DNA of 64,000 nt from Pseudomonas yangonensis (lineage in GTDB: Bacteria; Pseudomonadota; Gammaproteobacteria; Pseudomonadales; Pseudomonadaceae). The translations under genes and the position numbers were made by a program. Positions 46,689 to 55,836 of this stretch are shown in pieces. The notes beneath the pieces were generated by a model. It was not told the DNA's origin. It did not search any database and worked only from the letters and a program-made list of their open reading frames with translations. The DNA lies in the NCBI RefSeq assembly GCF_009932725.1, contig NZ_BLJU01000002.1:124001-188000 (forward strand). Reading direction: 5' to 3'. Each line of letters opens with the position of its first letter. Within the stretch, counting starts at the first letter, position 1.

Positions 46689-47762
46689 TCAGGTTGCCCA
46701 GTTATCCGGTTCATTGACCACATTGAGCAGAGCGCGCAGACGGCCATAGTCGCGCCCGTTGAAGGCAAAGGCCAGGCGGGTGAGGTCGCACAGTTCCGGT
46801 TCGTCGCGTTCCTGTTCGCAATAGGGCTGTTGGGTAAAACCGCCTTCCTTGCACAAGCCGGCGAAGTCGACATGCAGTTTGTCCATCGCTGCCTCGTTGA
46901 GCGGATGATTGAGGCGAATCACGAAGCGATCCTTGAGCCAGCGGCTGGAGTGGAAGTTGCGATAGAACCGGGCGATTTCATCCACTGCTTCTTCGGCGCT
47001 GTAGACCAGGTGCATCAGGTTGAGGTCGGTCTGCAGGATATAGCCGTTGTCGCCGAGCTGCCGGCGGATGAAGCCCAGAGCGTCTTCCCAGTAGCTGCCA
47101 CCCGGCTGATCGAGCAGCACCACCGGCACCAACGGGCTCTTGCCGGTCTGGATCAGGGTCAGCACCTCCAGGGCTTCATCGAGGGTGCCGAAGCCGCCGG
47201 GGCAGAGCACCAGGCCATCGGCTTCCTTGACGAAGAACAGCTTGCGCAGGAAGAAGAAGTGAAAGGACAGCAAGTGGTGGCTGCCGCGCATCGTGGCGTT
47301 GGCGGCCTGCTCGAAGGGCAGGGTGATATTGAACCCCAGGCTGTTTTCCGTGCCGGCGCCTTCATGAGCCGCCGCCATGATGCCGCCACCGGCTCCCGTA
47401 ACCACCATCAGATCGCGGTGTGCCAGCAGTGCGCCAAGTTCGCGAGCCTGTCGGTATAGCGGATGATCCACCGGCGTGCGTGCCGAACCGAATACTGTGA
47501 CCTTGCGCCGCCGCTTGAGCTGCTCCAGCACACCGAAGGCATGCTCCATCTCGCGCAGGGTCTGCATCATGATCTTGGCGTCCCAGCGGTTGCGATCAGC
47601 CTGGGCCATATGGATCACCGTAGTGAGCATCTCGCGGTACAGCGCCAGGTTGGGACTGTTGCTCGGGGCTGCCAGTGCCACCAGTTCCTCCACCTTGCTG
47701 CTCAGGTCGACCTCGCTGGTTTGCACGTGGCGCGACAGATAGTCGTCCGATTCAAAGGGCAT
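46689..47762 (-). CDS. LOG-family protein (nucleotide phosphoribohydrolase-like)
   Basis: This 357-residue protein has the LOG/TIGR00730-type core. VTVFGSARTP opens the Rossmann domain, TGAGGGIM binds nucleotide, and the catalytic PGGFGTLDE motif is intact. A long N-terminal helical region (about 1-85) and a C-terminal extension make it larger than cytokinin-activating LOG proteins. It probably cleaves nucleoside monophosphates to base and ribose-5-phosphate. GAGGAG precedes the start. Confidence 0.88.
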   Translation of the reverse strand: MPFESDDYLSRHVQTSEVDLSSKVEELVALAAPSNSPNLALYREMLTTVIHMAQADRNRWDAKIMMQTLREMEHAFGVLEQLKRRRKVTVFGSARTPVDHPLYRQARELGALLAHRDLMVVTGAGGGIMAAAHEGAGTENSLGFNITLPFEQAANATMRGSHHLLSFHFFFLRKLFFVKEADGLVLCPGGFGTLDEALEVLTLIQTGKSPLVPVVLLDQPGGSYWEDALGFIRRQLGDNGYILQTDLNLMHLVYSAEEAVDEIARFYRNFHSSRWLKDRFVIRLNHPLNEAAMDKLHVDFAGLCKEGGFTQQPYCEQERDEPELCDLTRLAFAFNGRDYGRLRALLNVVNEPDNWAT

Positions 47763-47893
47763 GGAAACTCTCCTCTTCTTGGCCAGTGGCAGGCGCGCAG
47801 CCTCCCACCTTGGCCGGTTCCCTGATTATGGAGGGTTAAGCAGCTTGCCACAGGGAGGCTGCCGTTTCGTTGCCACCTTTTCGTAAGCGCCGA

Positions 47894-49297
47894 TTACAGG
47901 GCGATCTGCTCGCCGGGTTCTGGAATGTTGGCGGTCCAGTTCAACCGCTCGCGCAGGGCCTGCTGCAGCGCCTGCATCTTTTCCAGCTCGCCATGGACCA
48001 GATGCAGCTCCGGGTGATGTTCGAACCGACTGGCCCAGTCGATCAGCTGCGACTGACCGGCATGTGCGGAGAAACCGCCCAGGGTGTGCACCCTGGCTTT
48101 CACCGCGATGCGCTGGTGCAGCACCTTGACCGTTGCGGCACCGTCGACGATCAGGCGGCCCAGCGTGCCCTTGGCCTGGAAACCGGGGAACACCAGATGG
48201 CAGTTTTCGCGCCATAGATTGTGCTTGAAGTGATGGACGATACGCCCGCCGTTGCACATGCCGGCCCCGGCGATGATGATCGCCCCGCTCTTGATCCGGT
48301 TGATTGCCATCGACTCTTCTGCTGTCGGCGTGCAGCGCAGAATCGGCAGCCAGTCCTCGATGCGTTTCACGCCTTTGGCCGCCAGCGCTGCGCGGTCCTC
48401 GCTCGCGAACTGGTCATGAAAGCGGCTGTAAATGGCATTGGCGCGGATCGCCATGGGGCTGTCGAGGAACACCGCCTGCTGGGGCAGACGGCCCTCCTGA
48501 TAGAAGCGGCCGAGGTAGTAGATCAGATCCTGGGTGCGACCGACGGCGAAGGAGGGAATCAGCACATTGCCGCCATCACGATGGGCCTGCTGCAGGATGT
48601 CGGCCAGCTCCTCCAGGGTGGCTTCGCTGTCTCGGTGGTCGCGGTCGCCATAGGTGGACTCCATCAGCAGCACATCGGCCTGGTTCAACTGCGCCGGGGC
48701 CTGCATCAGTGGCGAGCAGGTGTTGCCCAGGTCGCCCGAGAACACCAGGTGGCGGTGCAGGTGATGGTCTTCCACCCGCATCTCGACGATGGCCGAGCCG
48801 AGGATATGGCCGGCATTGTGGAAGGTCACCTGCACGCCCTTGGCCACCTCGACTTGTACGCCATAGGCGTGAGCACGGCGCTGGCTGAGCGCCTGCTCGG
48901 CATTGGCGACCGTATACAGCGGTTTTATCGGCGCCTTGCCCTGACGGGCGCGCCAGCGATTTTCCCACTCGGCGTCCTTTTCCTGAAGAAAAGCCGAATC
49001 CAGCAGCATCAGCTCGAGCAGTTCGCAGCTCGCCTCGGTGGCATGGATCGGGCCGCGGTAGCCTTCTGCGACCAGTCTTGGCAGCAGCCCACTGTGATCG
49101 AGATGGGCGTGCGAAATCACTACCGCGTCCAGGCTGCGCGGGTCGAATGGAAAGGCGCTGCGGTTCTGATCTTCTTCCTGGCGACGCCCCTGGTGCATGC
49201 CGCATTCAAGTAGAACCTTGGCGCCGTCACGGCTTTGCACCAGATAGCATGAGCCCGTGACTTGCTGGATCGCGCCGATGAAAGTGAGCAGGGCCAT
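47894..49297 (-). CDS. Beta-CASP metallo-beta-lactamase-fold RNase-like protein
   Basis: This 467-residue protein has the MBL motif 2 SHAHLDHSG, a later GHILGSA histidine, motif 4 FSGDLG, and C-terminal beta-CASP motifs near GMCNGGRIVHHFKHNL and GGFSAHAGQ. An RMMBL-type C-terminus follows. Related proteins are ribonucleases or RNA-specificity factors (YsH1/TTHA0252-like). The N-terminus MALLTFIGAIQQVTGSCYLV is the family start. The biological target is unknown. Confidence 0.9.
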   Translation of the reverse strand: MALLTFIGAIQQVTGSCYLVQSRDGAKVLLECGMHQGRRQEEDQNRSAFPFDPRSLDAVVISHAHLDHSGLLPRLVAEGYRGPIHATEASCELLELMLLDSAFLQEKDAEWENRWRARQGKAPIKPLYTVANAEQALSQRRAHAYGVQVEVAKGVQVTFHNAGHILGSAIVEMRVEDHHLHRHLVFSGDLGNTCSPLMQAPAQLNQADVLLMESTYGDRDHRDSEATLEELADILQQAHRDGGNVLIPSFAVGRTQDLIYYLGRFYQEGRLPQQAVFLDSPMAIRANAIYSRFHDQFASEDRAALAAKGVKRIEDWLPILRCTPTAEESMAINRIKSGAIIIAGAGMCNGGRIVHHFKHNLWRENCHLVFPGFQAKGTLGRLIVDGAATVKVLHQRIAVKARVHTLGGFSAHAGQSQLIDWASRFEHHPELHLVHGELEKMQALQQALRERLNWTANIPEPGEQIAL

Positions 49298-49654
49298 GAG
49301 CCTGTCCTTATCGTGATGATGAGGCGAGTGTGCCGGCTCAACCCGGTGCGGGCCTTGATGCAGATCAGCCGGCGCTTCTCATGGTTTCCAAGCATAGCCG
49401 GCGTTCCCTCCCGCCGTTGGTCTGGGCGAGCGAGCACCGGTTTCGTGTCTGATTAACTGCGCAGAGCTGCGCCTGCAGTGCCTCGCTGCCAAACCGGGGC
49501 ATGCAGCTGTTGGGGCTGCACCGGTCAGCAATGGAGCGCTGCTGACGTTTGCCTTGCGAGGCTCTGGACGGCGAGCCGCTGGCCCGACGAGCAGTCGGAA
49601 CCTCGCCTGCTGCGCCGAGTCTTCTGTTTGGTCAACCGGAAGGGAGGGGCAGGT
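49298..49654. other. 357-bp intergenic region
   Basis: No supported gene, repeat or strong hairpin was found between the beta-CASP gene and the interrupted ribbon-helix-helix gene. Promoters for both, reading outwards, presumably lie here. Confidence 0.4.
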
Positions 49655-49849
49655 ATGCCCAAGTTGATTCTGGAGATCGAAACGGACCTCTACAGCAAGC
49701 TGCAGCAGGCAGCGTGAAGCAGCCAACTGAGTCTCGAGGACGAGTGCAGACGGCGCCTCGAAGGTGGAAGACGGCGTTCACGCTACATGGAAGCGTTGCT
49801 CGCCGAATTGCGCGCCGATGAAGCGCAACGCCGAACGCAAAGGGGCTGA
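49655..49849 (+). pseudogene. Ribbon-helix-helix-like small gene interrupted by an in-frame TGA
   Basis: AGGGAGGGG precedes an ATG at 49655. Twenty codons (MPKLILEIETDLYSKLQQAA) lead to TGA at 49715-49717. The same frame then continues without further stops for 43 codons (SSQLSLEDECRRRLEGG and onward to RRTQRG) and ends in TGA at 49847. The two halves read as one 64-residue protein with a beta-strand and two helices, like Arc/FitA-type ribbon-helix-helix regulators. A CGA-to-TGA change would explain the break. No toxin gene is adjacent. Nonsense mutation, recoding or sequencing error are all possible. Confidence 0.6.
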
Positions 49850-49862
49850 CGCCAGCTCTTGA

Positions 49863-50264
49863 TCAGAGGCCGCAGTCGCCCTTGTCGAAAACTTCGACGG
49901 TCACCGGGCGATTACTGCGGTATTCGCTGAACTGGTAACGCAGTTGTGCGCCCTGAGCCAAGAGGCTGCGATAGCCCGGGTTGCGGCAGACGCTTGCCGC
50001 GAGTTGCGCACGCACGGTATCGGGGTTTCCACGCATTTGTGCAGCATGCGCCTCACGCACGCTGAGGTGGTTGATCAGCGTATGCCCTTCCACCGTATAG
50101 CCCTGATCAAGAATGTCCTCATTGATCGCTCGTGGGGTGCCTTCACTGCTTTGCCGGGCAACCTGCTCCAGGGTACGAGTCAGCTCCATCTCCTTCAGCG
50201 AGGCTGCCTGGGCAGTGGGAAGCATCAGGCTGAGCGCGAGAGCGGGGAAGATGTAACGCAGCAT
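49863..50264 (-). CDS. Secreted QSregVF-type protein
   Basis: The 133-residue protein starts at 50264 behind AGGAG. It has a signal peptide (LALSLMLPTAQA). The mature part, including GTPRAINEDILDQGYTVEG and LINHLSVREAHAAQMRGNPDTVR, resembles the quorum-sensing-regulated virulence factor family defined by P. aeruginosa PA3611. Two cysteines near the C-terminal half (SVCRNPGY, KGDCGL) could form a disulfide. The family name comes from P. aeruginosa expression data; no such regulation can be read here. Confidence 0.82.
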   Translation of the reverse strand: MLRYIFPALALSLMLPTAQAASLKEMELTRTLEQVARQSSEGTPRAINEDILDQGYTVEGHTLINHLSVREAHAAQMRGNPDTVRAQLAASVCRNPGYRSLLAQGAQLRYQFSEYRSNRPVTVEVFDKGDCGL

Positions 50265-50545
50265 GGGGAGACTCCTGAAAGCGTGGACGAGGGTTGGACA
50301 GGGCCTCGCAGCGAATGTTCGCGGCCATGGCCTTTTGCCCGGATGAAACAAAGTGTTACCGATAGAGACATGATGGCCTCTTGCTGCTGTTCGTCACCAC
50401 GACCAAAGGCCGGGGATCGTTGCGCAAGCCTGCACGTCACACAGATGAGCCGCCGTCGCAGCCAAGCGGCGCCAGCGCAGACGTAAGTCTGTCGAGGGTG
50501 ATCGCCGCGCTGCACGGTGTCCAAGCAGCGTGCAGGAGAATAACA

Positions 50546-52243
50546 ATGACAATGCTCTTTCGGCGCTGGCCATCACGTGTGGTGGTCGGCAGTTTACTGG
50601 TTTTGCCCGTCGCGCAGGCGCAGGCGTCCGGTTATCACTTTGGTTCGCAATCGGTAGCGGCGCAGGGTTCGGCACATGCCAATGGCGCCGAGGCGGCCGA
50701 CCCCTCGACCATTTTCTACAATCCCGCTGGGCTGGCCCGGCTCAAAGGCACCCAGTTGACCTCGGGCCTGACTATTCTGTTGCCGGACGGCGACTACGAG
50801 GACAAGGGAAGCCGTGATGTATTCGGTAATCCCGTCTCGGGTGATGCGGGCGAGTTCCTGCCCGATGCCGCCGCCGCGCCCAATTTCTACTTCTCCCACG
50901 AGATCAATGATCGCGTGACGATTGGCCTGGGGATCTTCACCCCGTTCGGCGCCAAGCTCGATTACAAGGAGGACTGGGCCGGGCGCTACGGCATCCAGTC
51001 AGCCAGCCTGGAGACGGTGACCTTCAATCCGAGCATTTCCTACCGCTTCAACGAACATCACAGTGTCGGTTTTGGTGTCTCGGCGCAGTACATCAAATCG
51101 GTGCAGCGTGGTGCGGCGGACGTCAAAGGCGCGTCGCGGCAGTTGGCCGGCCAGTTCGTCGATGCGAACTACGAGAGTACCCGCAACGCAGCTGACCCCC
51201 TCCTCGGACCTATCGTCGGGATCATCGCCGGTGTGCCGGTGCCGGAGGAAATCACCTCCTGTCGCGGCGTCGCTGACAGGGATGGCTTCGTCGACTGTGT
51301 TGCAGGCAACTTCGCCGACAACGTTCAGGGCGACGGCTACTTCCGGGTCAAGGGCGATGATTGGGGCTTCGGCTGGAACATCGGCTACATGTGGGAGCCG
51401 ACCGAGTCGACGCGCTTTGGCGTGTCCTATCGCTCCAACATTCGCCACACCCTGGAGGGGGAAACGAAATGGAGTTTCGCCGGAGTGCAGGGCAGCGTTC
51501 CTTCACCGGATACGTCACTGGAGGGCGGTATTACCATCCCCATTCTGGATATTTACCTACCGCCGACCGATGCCCTGCAGGAGCTGTTCGATGAAGGCAA
51601 CTGGGTCAACCCAGGTGACTTCGCCGCCACGCGCCTGCACCCCAATTCCAAGGCCAAGACCTCTATCGATACCCCGGAAATGCTTTCCTTCAACGCCTTC
51701 CATCAGCTCAACGACAAGGTGGCGTTGATGGCGGACCTGACCTTCACCCGCCACTCGCGGCTCGACGAGGTGCGTATCGGTATCGATCAGGTCGCCGGAT
51801 ATCCCTACTTCAATGGCGTTACCGAGGGCGATCTGAGCGTCAGGCAGGACTGGAAGGATACCTACAAGATCTCTCTGGGCATGAACTACCAGTACAGCGA
51901 CGACCTCTTGTTGCGCACCGGGGTGGCGTACGACAAGTCACCCGTCAATTCGACCCAGTTGCGTCATCCGGCCTTCCCCGATGCGGATCGCTACTGGTTG
52001 TCCTTCGGCGCCAACTACAAGGTGACGCGCGATACCTCGCTGGACTTCGCCTACAGCTACGTGCAGTTCTCCAGCGGCAAGATGGACTACCGAGATGGCT
52101 GCTCGCCGGCCGGCTGGGTACCGGGCGCCGGCGGTCCGTACCAGGACAGCGGCGTACGCTGCACCGGTAATGGTGGCAATTACACCGGTGAGTACAACAC
52201 CCACATCCACTTCATCGGTCTGGCGTTGAACCACACCTTCTGA
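50546..52243 (+). CDS. FadL/OmpP1/TodX-type outer-membrane transporter
   Basis: This 565-residue protein starts at 50546 behind CAGGAG. After the signal peptide (cleavage near VAQAQA) comes the FadL hatch and NPA motif in GSAHANGAEAADPSTIFYNPAGL. GIFTPFGAKLDYKEDWAGRYG is the conserved first extracellular region, and the C-terminal HFIGLALNHTF ends in Phe. It is longer than E. coli FadL (446), with inserted loops about residues 220-270 and 320-370. It likely imports long-chain fatty acids or other hydrophobic compounds. Confidence 0.9.
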   Translation: MTMLFRRWPSRVVVGSLLVLPVAQAQASGYHFGSQSVAAQGSAHANGAEAADPSTIFYNPAGLARLKGTQLTSGLTILLPDGDYEDKGSRDVFGNPVSGDAGEFLPDAAAAPNFYFSHEINDRVTIGLGIFTPFGAKLDYKEDWAGRYGIQSASLETVTFNPSISYRFNEHHSVGFGVSAQYIKSVQRGAADVKGASRQLAGQFVDANYESTRNAADPLLGPIVGIIAGVPVPEEITSCRGVADRDGFVDCVAGNFADNVQGDGYFRVKGDDWGFGWNIGYMWEPTESTRFGVSYRSNIRHTLEGETKWSFAGVQGSVPSPDTSLEGGITIPILDIYLPPTDALQELFDEGNWVNPGDFAATRLHPNSKAKTSIDTPEMLSFNAFHQLNDKVALMADLTFTRHSRLDEVRIGIDQVAGYPYFNGVTEGDLSVRQDWKDTYKISLGMNYQYSDDLLLRTGVAYDKSPVNSTQLRHPAFPDADRYWLSFGANYKVTRDTSLDFAYSYVQFSSGKMDYRDGCSPAGWVPGAGGPYQDSGVRCTGNGGNYTGEYNTHIHFIGLALNHTF

Positions 52244-52255
52244 TCCGTCTGGGCG

Positions 52256-52290
52256 GCGAACGGGGGTGGTAGAATTCCGCCCCCGTTCGC
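52256..52290. terminator. Perfect hairpin between fadL-type gene and DTW gene
   Basis: GCGAACGGGGG (52256-52266) and CCCCCGTTCGC (52280-52290) are perfectly complementary across 13 nt. The stem is very stable but no T run follows. The loop contains TAGAAT (52270-52275), a good -10 hexamer, so terminator and promoter may be superimposed. Confidence 0.55.
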
Positions 52291-52303
52291 AGTTGTTCCC
52301 GCC

Positions 52304-53026
52304 ATGACCCATCCAGCCCCACATGCCGTTGCCCGTTTGCGCGCAGAGCGCCTGGCGCGCAGCGTCAAACCCTTCATTGCCCGCGGCTCGCGTGCCGAGC
52401 GTTGCCCTCACTGCCGGGTGCAGCCGACGCATTGCCTGTGTGCCTGGCGCCCGCAGGTCCAGGCCAATGCCGGCATGTGCCTGGTGATGCACGATATCGA
52501 GGCGCTGAAACCGAGCAATACCGGTTGGCTGATCGCCGACGTCGTGCCTGAAACTCATGCCTTCGGTTGGACCCGCACCGCGGTCGACCCGGCGCTGCTG
52601 CAGCTGTTGGCCGATCCGCAGTGGCAGCCCTATCTGGTCTTCCCCGGTGAATACGTGGCACCGCAACGCGTGGTGGAAGAGGTGCAACTTGCCCCCGGCA
52701 AGCGGCCGCTGTTCGTGCTGCTCGATGCAACCTGGACCGAGGCACGCAAGATGTTTCGCAAGAGCCCCTATCTGGATGCACTACCGGTGCTCAGCCTGAC
52801 CCCGGCGCAACTGTCGCGCTATCGCCTGCGTCGCTCCACCCGCGGCGAGCACCTGTGCACTGCCGAGGTCGCCGCGATGTGCCTGGAGCTGGCGGGTGAC
52901 CTGCGCGCCGGCGAGGCACTGGACGATTACCTGGACGCTTTCAGTCAGCACTACCTGGCGGCCAAACGACGCCTGCCACTGGATCTCAACGACGCTCTGC
53001 ACCAGCGTCTGCAGTCGTACCGCTGA
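52304..53026 (+). CDS. DTW-domain tRNA-uridine aminocarboxypropyltransferase-like protein
   Basis: This 240-residue protein has the zinc-like cluster RCPHCRVQPTHCLC and the DTW-family motif LLDATWTEARKM, followed by LSRYRLRRSTRGEHLCTAE. Members such as TapT install acp3U in tRNA; this one is a diverged paralogue with DATW. The last 41 bp overlap the convergent transporter gene. Confidence 0.88.
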   Translation: MTHPAPHAVARLRAERLARSVKPFIARGSRAERCPHCRVQPTHCLCAWRPQVQANAGMCLVMHDIEALKPSNTGWLIADVVPETHAFGWTRTAVDPALLQLLADPQWQPYLVFPGEYVAPQRVVEEVQLAPGKRPLFVLLDATWTEARKMFRKSPYLDALPVLSLTPAQLSRYRLRRSTRGEHLCTAEVAAMCLELAGDLRAGEALDDYLDAFSQHYLAAKRRLPLDLNDALHQRLQSYR

Positions 53027-53912
53027 GTTCGCTCGGCAAGGGCTTGGGCCACAGCTGAGCCAGCAGCATGCCGCCGAACATCAACGCGCAACCCAGATAA
53101 CCGCGCAGGGCCAGTACTTCACCCAGCAGCAGGGCGCCGGCAATGGCGGCGAACACGGCTTCCAGCGAGAGGATGATCGCCGCGTGCGAGGCGATGGCGT
53201 GCTGCTGCGCCACCACCTGCAGGGTAAAGCCGACCGCTACGCCGAACAGGCCGCCATAGAGAATGGCGGGTGCGGCTTGGACTATGCCGTCCAACGTCGC
53301 GGTTTCGAAGATCATCGCCAGTAGCAGGCTGATCACCGCGCAGGTGGCGAACTGGATGAAGGCCAGACGCAGCGGGTCGTGGCGGCTGGCGAAGAAACCC
53401 ACCAGCAACACGTGAATCCCCCAGACGAAGGCGCCGGCCAGTTGCAGCCAGTCGCCGGAGGCTACGGTGAAGCCTTCTCCGACACTGAGCAGGAACATGC
53501 CGACCACCGCCAGGCTGGCGCCCAGCCAGATACCGGCGCTGCTGCGCTGGCCGATCAGCAGTCCGAGAATCGGTACGACGATCACGTACAGCCCGGTGAT
53601 GAAGCCGGAGTTGGTAACGGTGGTGAACAGAAGGCCGACCTGCTGCAGGTTGATCCCGATCGACAGCGCCAGGCCCATGACCACACCGCCGATCAGCAGG
53701 TTGCGGTTCAGCGGCGCGACGGGACGTCGCTGACGGCGCTGCAGCAGGGCCAGCAGTGGTAGCAGCAGCACACAGGCCAGGGCGAAGCGCAAGCCGGTAT
53801 AAAGGAAGGGGCCGATACTATCCATGCCCAGGCGCTGGGACACGAAGGCGCTGCCCCAGATCATCGCGGTAATCAGCATCAGCAGGTCGGCGCGCAGGGC
53901 TTGGCTTCGCAT
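52986..53912 (-). CDS. DMT-superfamily (EamA) transporter
   Basis: The 308-residue protein starts at 53912 (MRSQALRADLLML); an upstream start at 53987 is less likely. Ten hydrophobic helices and two EamA repeats are visible, the first opening LLMLITAMIWGSAFVSQRLG. The conserved SLEAVFAAIAGALLLGE lies in the second repeat. The substrate is unknown. Its 3' end overlaps the DTW gene by 41 bp tail-to-tail. Confidence 0.9.
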   Translation of the reverse strand: MRSQALRADLLMLITAMIWGSAFVSQRLGMDSIGPFLYTGLRFALACVLLLPLLALLQRRQRRPVAPLNRNLLIGGVVMGLALSIGINLQQVGLLFTTVTNSGFITGLYVIVVPILGLLIGQRSSAGIWLGASLAVVGMFLLSVGEGFTVASGDWLQLAGAFVWGIHVLLVGFFASRHDPLRLAFIQFATCAVISLLLAMIFETATLDGIVQAAPAILYGGLFGVAVGFTLQVVAQQHAIASHAAIILSLEAVFAAIAGALLLGEVLALRGYLGCALMFGGMLLAQLWPKPLPSELSGTTADAGAERR

Positions 53913-54110
53913 TCGGGCGTCTCGGCAGGAAAGCTGCGCATCCTGCCGCAAAGCATTGAGCTTGACCACCCCGCCACAGCTCGGCATGCTGAGCGCCGCC
54001 CTCGGTCCGAGTGGGGAGTCTGTGGATGAGCAGGCTTGAGCGGGTCGTCAGGCGAACTAGCACTGCCATACTCACCTCGGTGCCACTCATAAGAAGAACA
54101 GGATCTGCCA

Positions 54111-54758
54111 ATGGCCGCCTACGAAATCCTGATTGCCGACGACCACCCGCTGTTTCGCAGCGCGTTGCAGCAAGCACTGACCCTGGGGCTGGGGCCTGAA
54201 GTCCGCCTGGTAGAAGCCGCCAGCATCGCCGAACTCGAGGGTCACCTGGCCGCCAAGAGCGATTGGGACCTGGTCCTGCTCGATCTGAACATGCCGGGTG
54301 CCTACGGTTTTTCCGGCCTGGTGCTACTGCGTGGTCAGTACCCGCAGATTCCTGTGGTGATGATCTCCGCTCAGGAAGAAGCTTCCATCGTCAACCGCTC
54401 CCGTGAGTTCGGCGCAAGCGGTTTCATTCCCAAATCCAGCCCGCTGGAAACCTTGCAGCAAGCTGTGCGTCAGGTGCTCGATGGCGACACCTGGTGGCCC
54501 CCGCTGGCCGAAGAAAGCGCGCCGGTATCCGAAGAAGCCAAGGCCGCCAGTGCCGGTCTCGCCAGCCTGACACCGCAGCAGTTCCGTGTTCTGACCATGG
54601 TGTGCGAAGGCCTGTTGAACAAGCAGATCGCCTATGAACTGAGTGTGTCCGAGGCGACGGTCAAGGCGCATGTCACGGCGATTTTCCGCAAGCTCGGCGT
54701 GCGCACTCGCACCCAGGCGGCGTTGCTGCTGCAGCAGATGGAGTCGATTCCGGGCTGA
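54111..54758 (+). CDS. erdR: NarL/LuxR-type response regulator, ErdR-like
   Basis: This 215-residue protein has a receiver domain (phosphorylation site Asp58 in LVLLDLNMPGA; Asp10/Asp11 in IADDHP; Lys in IPKSS) and a C-terminal LuxR-type helix-turn-helix (LTPQQFRVLTMVCEGLLNKQIAYELSVSE). The sequence closely recalls P. aeruginosa ErdR (PA3604), a regulator of ethanol oxidation and acetate metabolism. No kinase gene is adjacent. The symbol rests on similarity from memory. Confidence 0.8.
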   Translation: MAAYEILIADDHPLFRSALQQALTLGLGPEVRLVEAASIAELEGHLAAKSDWDLVLLDLNMPGAYGFSGLVLLRGQYPQIPVVMISAQEEASIVNRSREFGASGFIPKSSPLETLQQAVRQVLDGDTWWPPLAEESAPVSEEAKAASAGLASLTPQQFRVLTMVCEGLLNKQIAYELSVSEATVKAHVTAIFRKLGVRTRTQAALLLQQMESIPG

Positions 54759-54795
54759 TCGCGGCGCCGCGTGACGCCGGATCAATGCTGACCGC

Positions 54796-55722
54796 TCAGA
54801 CGATCGGCGGCAGGACGATCTGATCGCTGCGGCTGACTCCGGCGGTCAGCGCACGACACTGCTCGAGAAACTCGCGCATCGCCGCCGTCTGGTACTTCTG
54901 CTTGTGCCAGATGAAGTAGAACTGCCGGCGCAGGTCCAGCTCCGGGGTTTCCACCGGCATCAGGCTGCCGCGGCGAAAGGCATCACGCAGTGCCAGGCGA
55001 GAAATGCAGCCGATGCCCAGGCCGGATTCCACCGCACGCTTGATCGCCTCGGTGTGTTCCAGCTCCAGGCGAATGTTGAGATTGCGCGGATGATGACGCA
55101 TGGCCTGATCGAAGGTCAGTCGCGTGCCCGAGCCCTGTTCGCGCAGAATCCAGGCCTCGTGCGTCAGCTCTTCCAGGCTGGCATTGCCACGCCGGGCGAG
55201 CGGGTGCTGCGGTGCGCAGAACACTACCAGTTCATCCTCGACCCAGGGGTGTACCTCAATGTCCGGGTGCTGGCAGTCGCCTTCGATCAGGCCCAGATCC
55301 AGCTCGTAATGCGCGATTTGCTGCACCACATGGGCGGTGTTGTGCACCTGCAGTTTCACCCGGCATTCAGGGTGGTGCTGCATGAAGCTGCCAATCAGCA
55401 GGGTCGCCAGATAGTTGCCCACGGTCAGGGTGGCGCCCACATTCAGCGAGCCATACCCGCTCTTGCCGCTCAGCAGGCGCTCGATCTCGCGCGCCTGGTC
55501 GATCAGCGCTACCGCTTCGGGCAGCAATTGCCGGCCCAGCGCGTTGAGCGCCAGGCGTTTGCCGGCGCGATCGAACAGCTGGCAGTCGGACTGCCGCTCC
55601 AGTTCGGTCAGTGAGGTGCTGGTGGCCGACTGCGACAATGCGAGCGATTGCGCTGCGCGCGATACGCTCTCATGCTGCGCCACGGCGACGAATACCTGAA
55701 GTTGCCTGAGGGTAAATCGCAT
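54796..55722 (-). CDS. finR: LysR-type regulator FinR
   Basis: This 308-residue LysR protein has an N-terminal winged helix (RFTLRQLQVFVAVAQHESVSRAAQSLALSQSATS) and a periplasmic-binding-type effector domain. It is divergent from fpr. In Pseudomonas, FinR at this position is needed for superoxide-dependent induction of fpr, so the same role is likely. The 114 bp between the two genes should hold its binding site. Confidence 0.88.
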   Translation of the reverse strand: MRFTLRQLQVFVAVAQHESVSRAAQSLALSQSATSTSLTELERQSDCQLFDRAGKRLALNALGRQLLPEAVALIDQAREIERLLSGKSGYGSLNVGATLTVGNYLATLLIGSFMQHHPECRVKLQVHNTAHVVQQIAHYELDLGLIEGDCQHPDIEVHPWVEDELVVFCAPQHPLARRGNASLEELTHEAWILREQGSGTRLTFDQAMRHHPRNLNIRLELEHTEAIKRAVESGLGIGCISRLALRDAFRRGSLMPVETPELDLRRQFYFIWHKQKYQTAAMREFLEQCRALTAGVSRSDQIVLPPIV

Positions 55723-55836
55723 ATCGATATAACCGATAACCTATATCTTGATAATCCACTTAACAGATATTGTTGCCGCGAATAGAATGCCGCGCAATCG
55801 CGCCTTTTGGTGCTGAAGTTCTTCGAGGAAATCATC
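55723..55836. promoter_or_regulatory. finR-fpr divergent control region
   Basis: This 114-bp AT-rich stretch separates finR and fpr. It holds CGATAT/ATATCT-type repeats (about 55725-55748) and ACAGATAT (55763-55770), which are candidate LysR half-sites. The exact FinR box cannot be fixed by eye. Confidence 0.5.
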
